64,000 nt of DNA from Reyranella sp. (lineage in GTDB: Bacteria; Pseudomonadota; Alphaproteobacteria; Reyranellales; Reyranellaceae): contig JAQSDW010000221.1 in assembly GCA_029946105.1 (NCBI GenBank), positions 46,552 to 110,551 of the forward strand, written 5' to 3'. Both the position numbers and the translations under genes were made by a program. The notes under the pieces are model-generated. The model did not search any database and had not been told where the DNA came from. It saw only the letters and a program-made list of their open reading frames with translations. This document shows, piece by piece, positions 8,467 through 18,393 of this stretch (position 1 is the first letter of the stretch; the number at the start of each line of letters is the position of its first letter).

Positions 8467-8841
8467 ATGACGATCCGGACATTGTGCAGCGTGCTGCTCG
8501 CCGTGGGCGTGGCGGCCTGCAATCCCGTTCCCAAGCCCCAGCCCAACGCGCCGCTGTGGTCGGCGACCTATAACGTTCCCTACACCACCATGGCGAACTG
8601 TCTGGCGGCGCAACCCATCGGCGGGTTCACCGGAGTGCCGCGGATCCAGTCCGATACAGGCGTGGCGACAGTGACGCTCGCGTTGGGCGACGGCACACAG
8701 TTGGCCATCAACTTCATCATACGGCGAACCGGCAGCGGCACGAGCATGGTGGAGTGGCGGCGTCATTTGACGGTCGGTGGATGGGAGCCGATCGACTCGG
8801 ATGCCCACACCCGCGCGGACACCTGCGGCGGCGTCTCTTGA
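8467..8841 (+). CDS. Hypothetical lipoprotein
   Basis: A 124-residue predicted lipoprotein; a short basic start, hydrophobic core and GVAAC lipobox place the lipidated Cys at residue 18. The mature part has two further Cys (NCLAAQ and DTCGG near the C-terminus) that could pair in the periplasm. AGGAGA lies upstream. No known domain recognised. It follows the ABC exporter by 18 nt and may be co-expressed with it. Confidence 0.65.
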   Translation: MTIRTLCSVLLAVGVAACNPVPKPQPNAPLWSATYNVPYTTMANCLAAQPIGGFTGVPRIQSDTGVATVTLALGDGTQLAINFIIRRTGSGTSMVEWRRHLTVGGWEPIDSDAHTRADTCGGVS

Positions 8842-8877
8842 TTCCTGACGACTGATCCCGGATTTACTGATCCGGAA

Positions 8878-9708
8878 CTATGGCGCCTTCAGGACCTGTT
8901 GGCAGGCCGCCGGCAGTTTCGGCCGGTAGGGCTTCGCCGCGGCGGCGGGTGGCGGCGTGACTGGCGCCCTGCGGAACCAGGAGTCGAGCGCCTCGCCGCA
9001 GCCATCATCGTCGGAGTACGTGGCCTGCGCTTGGCATTGCGGATTGCCCGGCGGGCAATAGAGCCTGATGTGGAAATGCTCGTCATGGCCGAACCAGGGA
9101 ACGAGCTTGCGCAGCCAGCTCCGGTTGCCTGTCGCGGTATTGCAGATTCGCTGCTTGATCCACTTGTTCACGAACATGCGGTCGAGATTGGGCATCTCCG
9201 CCGCCGTTCGCAGCAGCAGGACATGCTGGGCGGAAAAGACCGTGTCGTCGATGCCGCTGTCGTCGGCCTGAACCAGCGAGCGCAGGCGGGGATTTTCGCG
9301 ATCGGCCGGTACCCGACGCGCCCCGGGCTGGCGCTCGAACCAGATGTCGGCGTCGAGGCCGACCTGGTGGCTGGCATGGCCGGCCGGGGCGGGCCCGCCA
9401 CGCGGCTGGCCTATGTCGCCGATGTAGAGATGCGCCTGGCCCGCTGCGCGCATCTTCTCGGCCAGGATCTTGGTGAAGTCGACCGTGACGGGCTGGCCCC
9501 AGTAGCGGTTGCGGCTGACGCGGATTGCCTCGTAGCCCGGCCCGTCGAGCGGGAGCGCCTGCGCACCCTGGAGGCAGCCGGCCGTGTAGAAGCCGATCGA
9601 CTGGGTCGGCCCTGGGGTGGGCGTCGACACCGTCGCCCAATCCTGCGCCGAGGCGGAGGAAACCGACAAGATCGCCGCGAGCAGCGGAACAACGAAACAC
9701 ATCATCTT
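8878..9708 (-). CDS. mepA: Penicillin-insensitive murein endopeptidase
   Basis: Periplasmic LAS-type metallopeptidase (M74) that cleaves D-Ala-mDAP cross-links in peptidoglycan. The zinc-site motifs are present: GHASHQVGLDADIWF and, further on, HDEHFHIRLYCP, with Cys residues that form disulfides in MepA. A signal peptide (MMCFVVPLLAAILSVSSASA) supports the ATG at 9708; an alternative ATG at 9744 would add 12 residues and overlap the divergent enoyl-CoA hydratase start. The C-terminal Pro/Ala tail is longer than usual. Confidence 0.85.
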   Translation of the reverse strand, partial: KMMCFVVPLLAAILSVSSASAQDWATVSTPTPGPTQSIGFYTAGCLQGAQALPLDGPGYEAIRVSRNRYWGQPVTVDFTKILAEKMRAAGQAHLYIGDIGQPRGGPAPAGHASHQVGLDADIWFERQPGARRVPADRENPRLRSLVQADDSGIDDTVFSAQHVLLLRTAAEMPNLDRMFVNKWIKQRICNTATGNRSWLRKLVPWFGHDEHFHIRLYCPPGNPQCQAQATYSDDDGCGEALDSWFRRAPVTPPPAAAAKPYRPKLPAACQQVLKAP

Positions 9709-9742
9709 GTTGGCAGGATACCCGCCCGCTAAGACTTTGCCC

Positions 9743-10552
9743 ATGGCCGGACCAACTTACACGAACATCAAGCTCGAGCGGGACGGCGCGGTGGCGCGGC
9801 TGGTGCTGAACCGGCCCGAACGGCGCAATGCGCTGACGCATGACATGATGGTCGAGCTTGAGGATGCCTTCGCCCGGGTGCGCGACGATGCGGACTGCCG
9901 CGTGCTGGTGTTGCGCGGCGCCGGCGGCCATTTCTGCGCCGGCGGCGATCTCGACGCCATGGCCGTGTTGCCGCCGTTGCCGGGCGACGGCGCGTCCGAT
10001 CCGCTGATCCCGGCCTATCGCCAGTTCGGCGACGCATTGCTTGTCCTCAATTCCCTGCCGCAGGCCACGATCGCTATCGTCGAAGGCTCGGCCGTAGGCG
10101 GCGGCTTCGGCATGGCCTGCTGCTCGGATGTCGTGATCCTGCACGACAGCGCCAGGTTCGGCCTGCCCGAACCCAAGGTGGGGTTCATCCCCTCCCAGGT
10201 GATTCCCTTCGTGGTCCGCCGGCTGGGCGAGGGCGCGGCGCGCGATCTCGCGGTCAGTGGCCGGGTGGTCGATGGCGTGGAAGCCCATCGCCTGGGGATC
10301 GGACGCTATCTCTACCGGACGACGGTCGAACTCGGCACGATCCTGCGTGGCCTGCTCGACGATATTCTGAAGATGGAGCCACAGGCGCTGGCGACCGTGA
10401 AGCGTCTGGTGCTGGCATGCGCCACGGAGGATGATCGCGCCGTGCTCGACGACGCAGCGGAGAGCCTCGTCGGCCTCCTGCGCCGACCACAGGCGGCGCA
10501 GGGGATCGAGGCATTCATGGCGAAGACGGCGCCCCCGTGGGCGAAGGGATGA
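9743..10552 (+). CDS. Enoyl-CoA hydratase/isomerase family protein
   Basis: A 269-residue crotonase-superfamily enzyme. The oxyanion-hole segments FCAGGDLDAM and GSAVGGGFGMACCSD are present, as is the LNRPERRNALT N-terminal motif. Cytoplasmic and CoA-thioester-acting; the exact reaction (hydration, isomerisation, hydrolysis) is not resolvable. The ATG at 9743 lies only 35 nt from the divergent mepA start, so the promoters must overlap. Its stop overlaps the following dioxygenase gene. Confidence 0.85.
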   Translation: MAGPTYTNIKLERDGAVARLVLNRPERRNALTHDMMVELEDAFARVRDDADCRVLVLRGAGGHFCAGGDLDAMAVLPPLPGDGASDPLIPAYRQFGDALLVLNSLPQATIAIVEGSAVGGGFGMACCSDVVILHDSARFGLPEPKVGFIPSQVIPFVVRRLGEGAARDLAVSGRVVDGVEAHRLGIGRYLYRTTVELGTILRGLLDDILKMEPQALATVKRLVLACATEDDRAVLDDAAESLVGLLRRPQAAQGIEAFMAKTAPPWAKG

Positions 10553-11394
10553 GGCAGATGCGCAACTATCGACACATCGAAGTGCGGCCGATCGCCGGAG
10601 CGCTGGGCGCGGAAATCCACGGTGTCGACATGTCGCGCGATCTCGCCGACGATGTCGTGGGCGAGATGCGCCAGGCCCTCCTCGACCATCTCGTCATCTT
10701 CCTGCGCGGCCAGCAGGCGACACCGTCGCAGCAGGTGGCTTTTGCGCGCCGGTTCGGCACGCCGATGGAGTATCCGCAGCTCAAGGGTCTGGCCGAGGCG
10801 CCGCTGATCACGCCGGTCGTGAAGCTCGAGCATGAGCGCAACAATTTCGGCGGCATCTGGCATTCCGACACGACGTATCTCGCCGAGCCGCCGATGGGCA
10901 GCATGCTGCTCGCCCGCGAGGTGCCGCCCTACGGCGGCGACACCATGTTCGCCAACCAGTACCTCGCCTACGAGGCGCTGTCGGACGGCCTGAAGAAGAC
11001 CCTGGTCGGGCTGATGGGTGTGAGTTCCTCGGCCAAGGCCGAAGTCACCAAGACGCGTGAAGACCAGATGAAGGCCGCCGGTGCGCAGCTCAAGGTCCTG
11101 TCGGCCGAGCACCCGATCGTGCGCAGCCATCCCGAGACCGGCCGCAAGGCGCTCTACACCAGCGAGGCCCATACCGCGCATATCAAGGGCTGGACCGAGG
11201 CCGAGAGCCTGCCGCTGCTGCGCTTCCTGTGGCAGCACCAGGTCCGGCCGGAATTCACCTGCCGCTTCCGCTGGGAAGCGGGGTCGCTTGCCTTCTGGGA
11301 CAACCGCGCGGCCATGCACAATCCGATCAACGATTACCACGGCCACCGCCGTGTCATGCATCGCGTCACGCTGGCGGGCGACAAGCCGCGCTAG
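10549..11394 (+). CDS. TauD/TfdA family 2-oxoglutarate dioxygenase
   Basis: A 281-residue non-haem Fe(II)/2-oxoglutarate dioxygenase. The metal-binding HxD is in WHSDTTY (His105, Asp107), and the distal His and 2OG-binding Arg are in the VMHRVTLAG region. Related enzymes hydroxylate taurine, 2,4-D or similar acids and release the leaving group. The ATG at 10549 overlaps the upstream stop by 4 bp; ATG 10558 is an alternative start. Substrate unknown. Confidence 0.87.
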   Translation: MRQMRNYRHIEVRPIAGALGAEIHGVDMSRDLADDVVGEMRQALLDHLVIFLRGQQATPSQQVAFARRFGTPMEYPQLKGLAEAPLITPVVKLEHERNNFGGIWHSDTTYLAEPPMGSMLLAREVPPYGGDTMFANQYLAYEALSDGLKKTLVGLMGVSSSAKAEVTKTREDQMKAAGAQLKVLSAEHPIVRSHPETGRKALYTSEAHTAHIKGWTEAESLPLLRFLWQHQVRPEFTCRFRWEAGSLAFWDNRAAMHNPINDYHGHRRVMHRVTLAGDKPR

Positions 11395-11433
11395 AACCCG
11401 CCAGGCGACGCGGCATCTGCTGGAGAAAGTCGC

Positions 11434-12747
11434 ATGCTCGAATACGGTGGCCTGTTGGCTGTCCTGCTCCTCGTCGGCGCCAACGGCTTCTTCGTCGCCG
11501 CCGAATTCTCCCTCGTTGCCGTTCGCCGCAGCCGTGTGGTCGAGCTGGTCGCCGCCGGAAAGATGAACGCGCAGGCGCTGGAGCGGGCGCTGAAGCATCT
11601 CGACTCGAACCTTGCCGCCACCCAGCTCGGCATCACCATCTCGTCGCTGGCGCTGGGCTGGATCGGCGAGCCCGCGATCGCGCACCTGATCGAGCCCTGG
11701 TTGGCCGGCAGCATCGGATCCCTGGCCGGCGTCAGCGCCTATGCCATCGCGGTGGCGATCTCGTTCTTCATCATCACCGCCCTGCATATCGTGCTGGGGG
11801 AACTTGCGCCGAAGAGCCTCGCCCTTCAGCGCAGCGAGGCCACGGCATTGTGGATCGTGCGGCCGCTCGGCCTGTTCCGTTGGCTGCTCAGTCCGGCGAT
11901 CACCGTCCTGAACGGCCTCGGCAATCTCGTGCTCCGCCTCTGTGGCCTGCAAGCCGGAACCGGCGAGGCTTCGCTGCATTCGGCCGGCGAACTGAAGCTG
12001 CTGGTCGTCGAAAGCCAGGAAGCCGGCCTCCTGCAGGAAGCGCAGGAGGAAGTCGTGGTGCGGGCGCTCGACATCGGCAGCCGACGCATCGGCGACATCA
12101 TGACACCACGCACCGAAGTGGACTGGATAGATATCAACGACAATCACGAGGAGATCCAGAAAGCCATTCTCGAAAGCCGGCGCGAACAGCTCCTGCTCGC
12201 GCGGGGCAGTATCGACGAATTGCTGGGCGTGGTCGCCAAGAGGACGCTGCTCGCGCAGGTGTTGGGCGGCGGCGAGGTCGACCTGCTGGCCGCTGTCGGC
12301 CAGCCCCTCCTGGTCCATGAGAGCATGCCGATCTTCAAGGTGCTCGAACAGTTCAAGCAGGCGCCGGTGCGTCTGGCGGTCGTCGTCGACGAGTATGGCG
12401 GCGTCGAAGGGATCGTCACCCAGTCCGACCTGCTGGAGGCGCTGGCCGGCGATCTGCCGGACCAGGACGGCGAGCAGCCTGACGTCGTCGCCTGTGACGA
12501 CGGCACGTTACTCATCGACGGCATGGCGCCTGCCCACGAAATCTTCGAACGGTTGGAGGTCAAGCCGCCGACCAAGGTCCGGTTCCATACCATCGCGGGC
12601 TTCGCACTGGCCGAATTCGGCCATCTGCCCGAGACCGGTGATTGGTTCGTGCACGAGGGTTGGCGCTTCCAGGTGGTCGACATGGACGGTCGGCGCATCG
12701 ACAAGCTGATGGTGAGGCGGGAAGCGCCGCTCACGCCGGCGGCGTGA
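11434..12747 (+). CDS. HlyC/CorC (CNNM) family transporter
   Basis: A 437-residue protein with an N-terminal four-helix DUF21 membrane domain (about 1-190), a CBS-pair domain (about 205-335, including IMTPRTEVDWID and FVVDEYGG-like VVVDEYGGVEGIVT) and a C-terminal CorC/HlyC domain. CNNM-type proteins are linked to Mg2+ (or Co2+) efflux and homeostasis. Complete by family length. Convergent with the acylase gene 3 nt away. Confidence 0.88.
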   Translation: MLEYGGLLAVLLLVGANGFFVAAEFSLVAVRRSRVVELVAAGKMNAQALERALKHLDSNLAATQLGITISSLALGWIGEPAIAHLIEPWLAGSIGSLAGVSAYAIAVAISFFIITALHIVLGELAPKSLALQRSEATALWIVRPLGLFRWLLSPAITVLNGLGNLVLRLCGLQAGTGEASLHSAGELKLLVVESQEAGLLQEAQEEVVVRALDIGSRRIGDIMTPRTEVDWIDINDNHEEIQKAILESRREQLLLARGSIDELLGVVAKRTLLAQVLGGGEVDLLAAVGQPLLVHESMPIFKVLEQFKQAPVRLAVVVDEYGGVEGIVTQSDLLEALAGDLPDQDGEQPDVVACDDGTLLIDGMAPAHEIFERLEVKPPTKVRFHTIAGFALAEFGHLPETGDWFVHEGWRFQVVDMDGRRIDKLMVRREAPLTPAA

Positions 12748-12750
12748 CGC

Positions 12751-15201
12751 CTAGCGGACAGGTGGCGAGAGCGTGATCGTGCCGACGGCGGTGCGGGCGG
12801 CTTCGGCGCGGGTGCCGCCGATCTCAATGTATTTCAGCGCCTGCCAGCGGTCGACGAAGTTGCGTGCCCAGGGCGACAGCATGTTGCCCGACTGGCCGAG
12901 CGGAATGGCGAAGCGGCTGTTCTCGAGATCGGCGAAGTCGTAGACGGCGCGGTAGCCGGCGCCATGCACCGCATCGAACGGGCGTTTCCCGAGATACGAC
13001 GGCTGGGCCCGGTTCAGGGTTTGCGCGCCGCCGTCCGACGGAAAGCGCACCGAGGCAAGGTCGCGCAGCAGGGGCACGCCGTCGAACAGCGGGTGGCGGT
13101 GGACTGCGAGGTGCTCGCGACCCCATTGCCAATTATCGATGTCGGGACCCTGCAGGCGCGCGATGCCGTCGAGTGCGCGCTCGAGCGCCAGCGCGATGGT
13201 GTCGTCGCAGGTTTCGGCGACGCGTGTGCCGCCGTCGTCGCACCAGCCCGGCTGCTCGCGCAGGATGCGCATCATCAGCGGGACGTTGGGGGTGGCCAGC
13301 GACTCGTAGAGGTCGTTGCCCAGCTCGTCGGCCATCAGGCCACGCTGCAGTTCGGTGATCCAGGCCGTGTAGATCAGCGGTTCTGCCCGGCTCGCCAGCA
13401 TGAAGTGGTTCCAGCGGCCGAGCAGGTCGTGCACCTTGGCCGCCCGCGGATTGCGCGGCGCCGACTTCAGCAGCATCGGGACCATGTCGACGGCATCGAG
13501 CGAAAGATTATCGGCCTGGATCACGATCATGCCGTAGACCGGATGGCGCTCGACCTCGCGCAGAAGCTGGCCGGCGCGGCGCTGGCGGTAGGGTTCGGCC
13601 CAGTCACGCGTGATGAAGTAGCGATAGTAATCCGACACCACGCGGGCGTTGGCGTTGACCAGGATGCCGCTGGCCGGATTGTAGACGCGGGGCAGGGCGT
13701 CGAAGGGCACGACGCCTGCCCAGTCGTATTCCCCGGTCCACCCCGGCACCGGCATCGAGCCGTCGCCCTTGCGCCGCATCGGCACGCGCGCCGGCGAGAT
13801 CAGGCCAGTGTTTCCGGCAGTGTCGGCATAGACGATGTTCTGCATCGGCGAGACGATCTTGCGCGCCGCGGTCAGGAATTCGTCCCAATTCTGCGCCAGA
13901 CCGAGACGGGCAAAACCTTCGGCCGAGGTATCGGCGCCATCGAGCGCGGTCGCCTGCAGTGCCAGCACATGGCCGGCCGGCGTGAGGCCGGGCACGTTAG
14001 GGTCATCGGTGCGGCGGGCGATGAAATCGTCGATCACCACGCCATGCCGGGTCTGACGCACGCGCAGCGGCACGGGATCGCCCCACAGGACGTTGATCGT
14101 CTCGTCGCGGACGGCGAACGGCCGCGCACCATCTGGTGTGATGTAGCGGCTGGGATCGGTCGGATCGACGCGCTCGACGAACAGATCCTGGCTGTCGAGG
14201 TTGGTGGTGGTGAAGCCCCAGCCGATCGTACCGTTGTGGCCGAGCACGATGGCGGGCGAGCCGGGCGAGGAGGCACCGCGGATGTCGAAGCCGGGGCCGA
14301 TCAGGCGCGCGAGGTACCAGATGCCGGGGAAGGTGAGGGCGAGATGCGGATCGTTGGCGAGCAGCGGCTTGCCCGACACCGCGTGGGCGCCCGACAGCAC
14401 CCATTCGTTGGAAGCCTCGCGCTTGCGCGTGGCGATATTGTCGGTGCCGCGATAAAGCCGCTCGAGATCGATGCCCTTCGTTGCCGCCCGGACGATCGAC
14501 AGCGTGGAGTCGGCATTGTCGCCGGACGGTTCGATCAGGAATTTCACGCCGGCGTCGCCGATCTTCTGCGCGAGGCGCAGACGCAGAAGTTCGGCGCGCC
14601 AGTTGCCGTCGAGGCCGAGCGCCATCAGCTTGGCCCAGACCAGCGAATCAGCGGGCCGCCACTGGTCGGGCCGGTAGCGGCCGCCCGACAGCAGCTTGAT
14701 GACGGTGAGCTCGAGGCCGAACTGCTGGTCGTCGTCGGCGAGCCAGGCGTTGACGCCGGCGGCATAGGACTCGAGCAGGGTGCGCGTGCCGGGCGACAGC
14801 GCGTTCACGCTTTCGCTCGCCTGCCGATAAACACCCAGCCCGCGCATGGTGCGGTCGGTGTCGATCAGGCCGCTGCCAATCATTGCCGGGGGGATGATCT
14901 CGGAGAGGCGGCCCTGGCCCAGGCGGCGCATCAGCTCCATCTGCCAGAAGCGGTCCTGGGCGTGAACGTAGCCGAGGCCAAAGGCGGCGTCTTCGATGGA
15001 GCCGGCGATGATGTGGGGCACCGCGTTCTTGTCGCGCAGGATCTCGACCGGGGCTTTCAGCCCGGCGGCCTCGACGTGGCCACTGTAGGGCGGCAGCGCA
15101 CCGCGCACCTGGAAGTAGGCGCCGGTCAGGAAGACAAGAATCGCGAGTACCGTGCCTGCCAGGAATTTCAGGAAGCCGGTGCCGAGGCGAAGCATGATCA
15201 T
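12751..15201 (-). CDS. Penicillin acylase family protein
   Basis: An 816-residue N-terminal nucleophile hydrolase. It has an N-terminal membrane-anchor/signal segment, the A-domain HAQDRFWQMELMRR motif, and the autoprocessing site ASNEWVLSG, where Ser264 would become the catalytic N-terminal residue of the beta subunit. NDPHLAL and GHNGTIGWGFT continue the active-site region. Such periplasmic enzymes cleave amides (beta-lactam side chains, acyl-homoserine lactones); the physiological substrate is unknown. I took the ATG at 15201 (an ATG two codons on is equally possible); an upstream open frame overlaps the CoA-transferase. Confidence 0.87.
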   Translation of the reverse strand: MIMLRLGTGFLKFLAGTVLAILVFLTGAYFQVRGALPPYSGHVEAAGLKAPVEILRDKNAVPHIIAGSIEDAAFGLGYVHAQDRFWQMELMRRLGQGRLSEIIPPAMIGSGLIDTDRTMRGLGVYRQASESVNALSPGTRTLLESYAAGVNAWLADDDQQFGLELTVIKLLSGGRYRPDQWRPADSLVWAKLMALGLDGNWRAELLRLRLAQKIGDAGVKFLIEPSGDNADSTLSIVRAATKGIDLERLYRGTDNIATRKREASNEWVLSGAHAVSGKPLLANDPHLALTFPGIWYLARLIGPGFDIRGASSPGSPAIVLGHNGTIGWGFTTTNLDSQDLFVERVDPTDPSRYITPDGARPFAVRDETINVLWGDPVPLRVRQTRHGVVIDDFIARRTDDPNVPGLTPAGHVLALQATALDGADTSAEGFARLGLAQNWDEFLTAARKIVSPMQNIVYADTAGNTGLISPARVPMRRKGDGSMPVPGWTGEYDWAGVVPFDALPRVYNPASGILVNANARVVSDYYRYFITRDWAEPYRQRRAGQLLREVERHPVYGMIVIQADNLSLDAVDMVPMLLKSAPRNPRAAKVHDLLGRWNHFMLASRAEPLIYTAWITELQRGLMADELGNDLYESLATPNVPLMMRILREQPGWCDDGGTRVAETCDDTIALALERALDGIARLQGPDIDNWQWGREHLAVHRHPLFDGVPLLRDLASVRFPSDGGAQTLNRAQPSYLGKRPFDAVHGAGYRAVYDFADLENSRFAIPLGQSGNMLSPWARNFVDRWQALKYIEIGGTRAEAARTAVGTITLSPPVR

Positions 15202-15221
15202 CGCGGGGGTGCCCGCACCGT

Positions 15222-16397
15222 CTAGCTGCCGAGGGAGGCGAGGATGGCCTGGCGGTCGCCGTCGAGGTCGGGTGCAGGCGCGCGCGTCGTCGGATCGGCG
15301 AAGGCCGACATCTTGAGCGGATTGCCGGCGAGCTTGAGCGTGCCGCCGCTGCCGTCGGGAACCTCGACCACCATGTTGCGCGCTGCCACCTGCGGGTGCT
15401 CCAGCGCTTGGGCGATGTTGTTGATCGGCCCACAGGGCACGCCACCCTTGGAGACGACGGCGATCCAGTGATCGGTCGTATTGGTCTTCAGCACGGACTC
15501 GATTTCGTGCTTCAGCTTCTTCTGGCTCTTCTGGCGCAATGCGTTCGACTTGTACGCGGGGTTGGTTGCCATGTCGGACAGGCCGAGCGCCCCGCACATC
15601 TTGATGAACAGGCTGTCGTTGCCCGCGGCGATGATCATCGAGCCGTCGGACGTGGCAAAAGCTTCGAAGGGGGTGATGGTCGGATGGCGCGCGCCGAGCG
15701 GGCCGGGGATTTCCTTCTCCACCGTGTAACGCATGATCGCGTTCTCGAGCAGCGCGAGCTGGCAGTCGAACATCGCGATATCGATCTTGGTGGATTCACC
15801 GGTCTTGAGGCGGTGCACGATCGCGGCGTTGACGGCGACGGCCGTGTAGAGGCCGGCACCGATGTCGCCGATCGACATGCCGACGCGGCTCGGCGGCTGA
15901 CCCTCGTTGCCAGTGATGCTCATGATGCCGCCCTGGCCCTGCATGACCATGTCATAGGCGGGATCCTTCGAGTTCGGACCGGTATGACCGAAGCCCGACG
16001 CCGCGGCGTAGATCAGGTTTGGATACTTTTGGTGCAGCGTCTCCCAGCCGTAGCCCAGCTTCTCCATCGTGCCGGGGCGGAAGTTCTCGACCACCACGTC
16101 GGCCTTTTCAAGCAACTGCTCGAAGATCTTCCGGTCGGCGTCGCTCTTGAGGTCGAGGGCAATGCTTTCCTTGCCGCGGTTGACCGAGGCGAAATAGGTC
16201 GACTTGCCGTTGACGAAGGGCCCATAGGCACGCGCGTCGTCGCCGCCTTTTGGCGGCTCGACCTTGATCACCCGGGCGCCCATCTCGGCCATCAGCAGGG
16301 TGCAGTAGGGGCCGGCGAGAATACGGGAGAGATCGACGACGAGGATGCCCGACAGGGGGCCACTCTTGGAAGTATCGGGGACGGCGTTCAGGGTCAT
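15222..16397 (-). CDS. CaiB/BaiF (family III) CoA-transferase
   Basis: A 391-residue family III CoA-transferase. Motifs include VVDLSRILAGPYCTLLMAEMGA, VENFRPGTMEKLGYG and the catalytic Asp149 in AYDMVMQGQGG. These homodimeric, interlocked enzymes move CoA between acyl groups. 20 nt separate its stop from the acylase start on the same strand. Donor and acceptor acids are not predictable. Confidence 0.9.
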   Translation of the reverse strand: MTLNAVPDTSKSGPLSGILVVDLSRILAGPYCTLLMAEMGARVIKVEPPKGGDDARAYGPFVNGKSTYFASVNRGKESIALDLKSDADRKIFEQLLEKADVVVENFRPGTMEKLGYGWETLHQKYPNLIYAAASGFGHTGPNSKDPAYDMVMQGQGGIMSITGNEGQPPSRVGMSIGDIGAGLYTAVAVNAAIVHRLKTGESTKIDIAMFDCQLALLENAIMRYTVEKEIPGPLGARHPTITPFEAFATSDGSMIIAAGNDSLFIKMCGALGLSDMATNPAYKSNALRQKSQKKLKHEIESVLKTNTTDHWIAVVSKGGVPCGPINNIAQALEHPQVAARNMVVEVPDGSGGTLKLAGNPLKMSAFADPTTRAPAPDLDGDRQAILASLGS

Positions 16398-16450
16398 ACT
16401 CAGTTCTTAGCCAGTGATCGGCCCTGAATCCAGCCGGCCGTGACGGCCAT

Positions 16451-17479
16451 TCAGCGCACTTGGAGCTTGCCCACTTGGAGCTTGAAGGTATTGCGGAGAA
16501 ACGTGGCGACATCCTGTTCGGCGTGTGCAAGTGCCGCGGCATTGCCCCCCATGGTCGCACCGCGCTGCATGCAAGAGCGGAAGTAGGCGGAAATCGCCAC
16601 CGGATCGCGCAGCGCCTCGCCGGTGTCGTGGCGGCGCACGGTGCCACTATCGACATCGACTTCCGCGTTGCAGCCGCGGGCGCTTTGCAGGGCCGGCAGG
16701 AAGCGCGGCGGGTCGGAGATGTCGAAGTCGTGATAGGCGCCGTCATAGGAGATGACCTTGGCCGGGACGCCCTTGGCCATAAACCACGCGGTGTAGTCAC
16801 GGCACGCGGCAGCCGGCGTGTAGTCGTCGGCGCCACCCAGCAGCATCAGGATAGGCGCGCCGCTCAGCCGCTCCGCGCGGTAGGGAATGCTGCAGGACGG
16901 GTAAAGGGCGACGTGGGCGGCAAAGCGGAGGTTGCCGTCGATCATGCCCTGCCGCAACGGTTCCAGGGCGCTGTAAAGGGCGACCTGGCCACCCCGCGAG
17001 AAACCCATGACGCCGATTCGTGTCGGGTCGATGCGCGGGTGGGTGGCGAGCAGCCGCAACGCGGCGAGCGCATCGGCCAGATTGGCCATGGTCGAAAGCC
17101 GGCTCTGATCGCGCGATGTCGACTGCAGGCCTCGCGGCGTGAAACTGTCGACCACGAAGGTGGCGATGCCGAGCGCGTTGAGGCGCGCCGCCCAGGCGGC
17201 CTCGCGACCGGGCAGAATGCCGCCGCTGCCATGGGCGATGACCATTGCGGGTATTTTGTCGTCAGTGGTTTGCGGCAGAGTGAGCGTGCCGGGAACGACG
17301 ACTCCGGCTGCCGGATAGGTCCGGCGGACAAGTTCGGTCGGTCCGCTCGGGGTCGCAGATTGAAACTCGATGCGGCCGGTTCGGCCGTCAGCGAGCGAGG
17401 AGAGAGGCTCGGCAACGAGAGGCGATGACATCCCCAGCAGCAGGGAAGTGGCAACGATCGAGGACGCCAGGAGTCTCAT
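16451..17479 (-). CDS. Secreted dienelactone-hydrolase-like alpha/beta hydrolase
   Basis: A 342-residue exported alpha/beta hydrolase. A signal peptide (MRLLASS... to VAEP) precedes the core; the nucleophile Ser161 lies in GFSRGG, the acid in GGADDYTP and the His in AYHDF, a full triad. The oxyanion HGSGG is present. It resembles periplasmic DLH/BAAT-type hydrolases; substrate unknown. The C-terminus is a repetitive LQVGKLQVR tail. Confidence 0.8.
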   Translation of the reverse strand: MRLLASSIVATSLLLGMSSPLVAEPLSSLADGRTGRIEFQSATPSGPTELVRRTYPAAGVVVPGTLTLPQTTDDKIPAMVIAHGSGGILPGREAAWAARLNALGIATFVVDSFTPRGLQSTSRDQSRLSTMANLADALAALRLLATHPRIDPTRIGVMGFSRGGQVALYSALEPLRQGMIDGNLRFAAHVALYPSCSIPYRAERLSGAPILMLLGGADDYTPAAACRDYTAWFMAKGVPAKVISYDGAYHDFDISDPPRFLPALQSARGCNAEVDVDSGTVRRHDTGEALRDPVAISAYFRSCMQRGATMGGNAAALAHAEQDVATFLRNTFKLQVGKLQVR

Positions 17480-17488
17480 ATCCGGGCC

Positions 17489-18364
17489 TTAACCGGCGGG
17501 CCGCCGCGAATCCAGCAATACGTTGGCGGCGGCGGCGGAGATCACGATGCTGCCGCCGATCAAGGTGAGGTCGTCCGGCTTCTCGCCGTCAAACAGCCAG
17601 ACCCACAGCGGCCCCAGGACCAGTTCGAGCAGGCCGAGCAGGGCGGCGCGGCCGGCGGGAATGCGCTTGAGGCTCGCCATGTAGAGCAACAGGCCACCGG
17701 CAAGCTGGCCCGGGCTGAGCGCCAGCAGCCACGGCACCTGCGACCAGATGATCGTCTCGGGGTGAGCGAAGGGAAGAGCCACCAGCCCCGATATCACGCC
17801 GGCGAGCCAGATCGCCGGCGCCATGCCGACGTCGCGGCGATGGCGGACGACCACGTAGTTGCCGCTCATGGAGAGAACGACGATGAACGCCACAGCCATG
17901 CCGGCCAAAGCGCCGGCCTGCAGCGATCCAGCGACGCTGATGGCGAGACCCAGCACCGCCACCGCCATGGCGAGGACGGTGTGGAGGTGCAGCTTCTCGC
18001 CGAGGAAGAGGCGGGCGGCGATTGCGGTGATGAAGGGCGTTGCGCCGAACATGATGAGCACATTGGCGACCGGCGCCATGCCGAGTGCCAGGATGAACGA
18101 TACGAAGCTGCCGGCAAGCAGCAGCGCGCTCAGCAGCAGGGCGGGTCCCGCATTGCGGACGTCGATCCAGATGTGGCGGCGCTGCCAGAGCAGCAGCGGC
18201 AACATCGCGGCCACCAGGAAGGCCGAGCGCCAGAAGGAGATATCCCAGGCAGGCAACTCGATGTGGCGCACGATGACACCGGCGGTGCTGAAGAGAGCGG
18301 CCGCGGCGATGGCGTAGGCCGCGCCCAGCGCCGCGGAACCTCGCGAAGAGCCATGCGTTTTCAT
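17489..18364 (-). CDS. EamA/DMT superfamily permease
   Basis: A 291-residue protein with ten hydrophobic helices arranged as two EamA repeats (about 14-145 and 155-285), the standard drug/metabolite transporter architecture. Such inner-membrane proteins usually export amino acids or metabolites. ATG at 18364 after a short polar start. Divergent from the broken YheT-like gene with only 29 nt between start codons. Confidence 0.85.
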   Translation of the reverse strand: MKTHGSSRGSAALGAAYAIAAAALFSTAGVIVRHIELPAWDISFWRSAFLVAAMLPLLLWQRRHIWIDVRNAGPALLLSALLLAGSFVSFILALGMAPVANVLIMFGATPFITAIAARLFLGEKLHLHTVLAMAVAVLGLAISVAGSLQAGALAGMAVAFIVVLSMSGNYVVVRHRRDVGMAPAIWLAGVISGLVALPFAHPETIIWSQVPWLLALSPGQLAGGLLLYMASLKRIPAGRAALLGLLELVLGPLWVWLFDGEKPDDLTLIGGSIVISAAAANVLLDSRRPAG

Positions 18365-18393
18365 GTCGAAGAAACTGTGAATACGGATCTGAC

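Noticed and set aside
12964..15225. 753-residue plus-strand open frame
   Set aside because: Antisense shadow of the penicillin-acylase gene on the minus strand, which has all its catalytic motifs; high GC makes long antisense frames common here.
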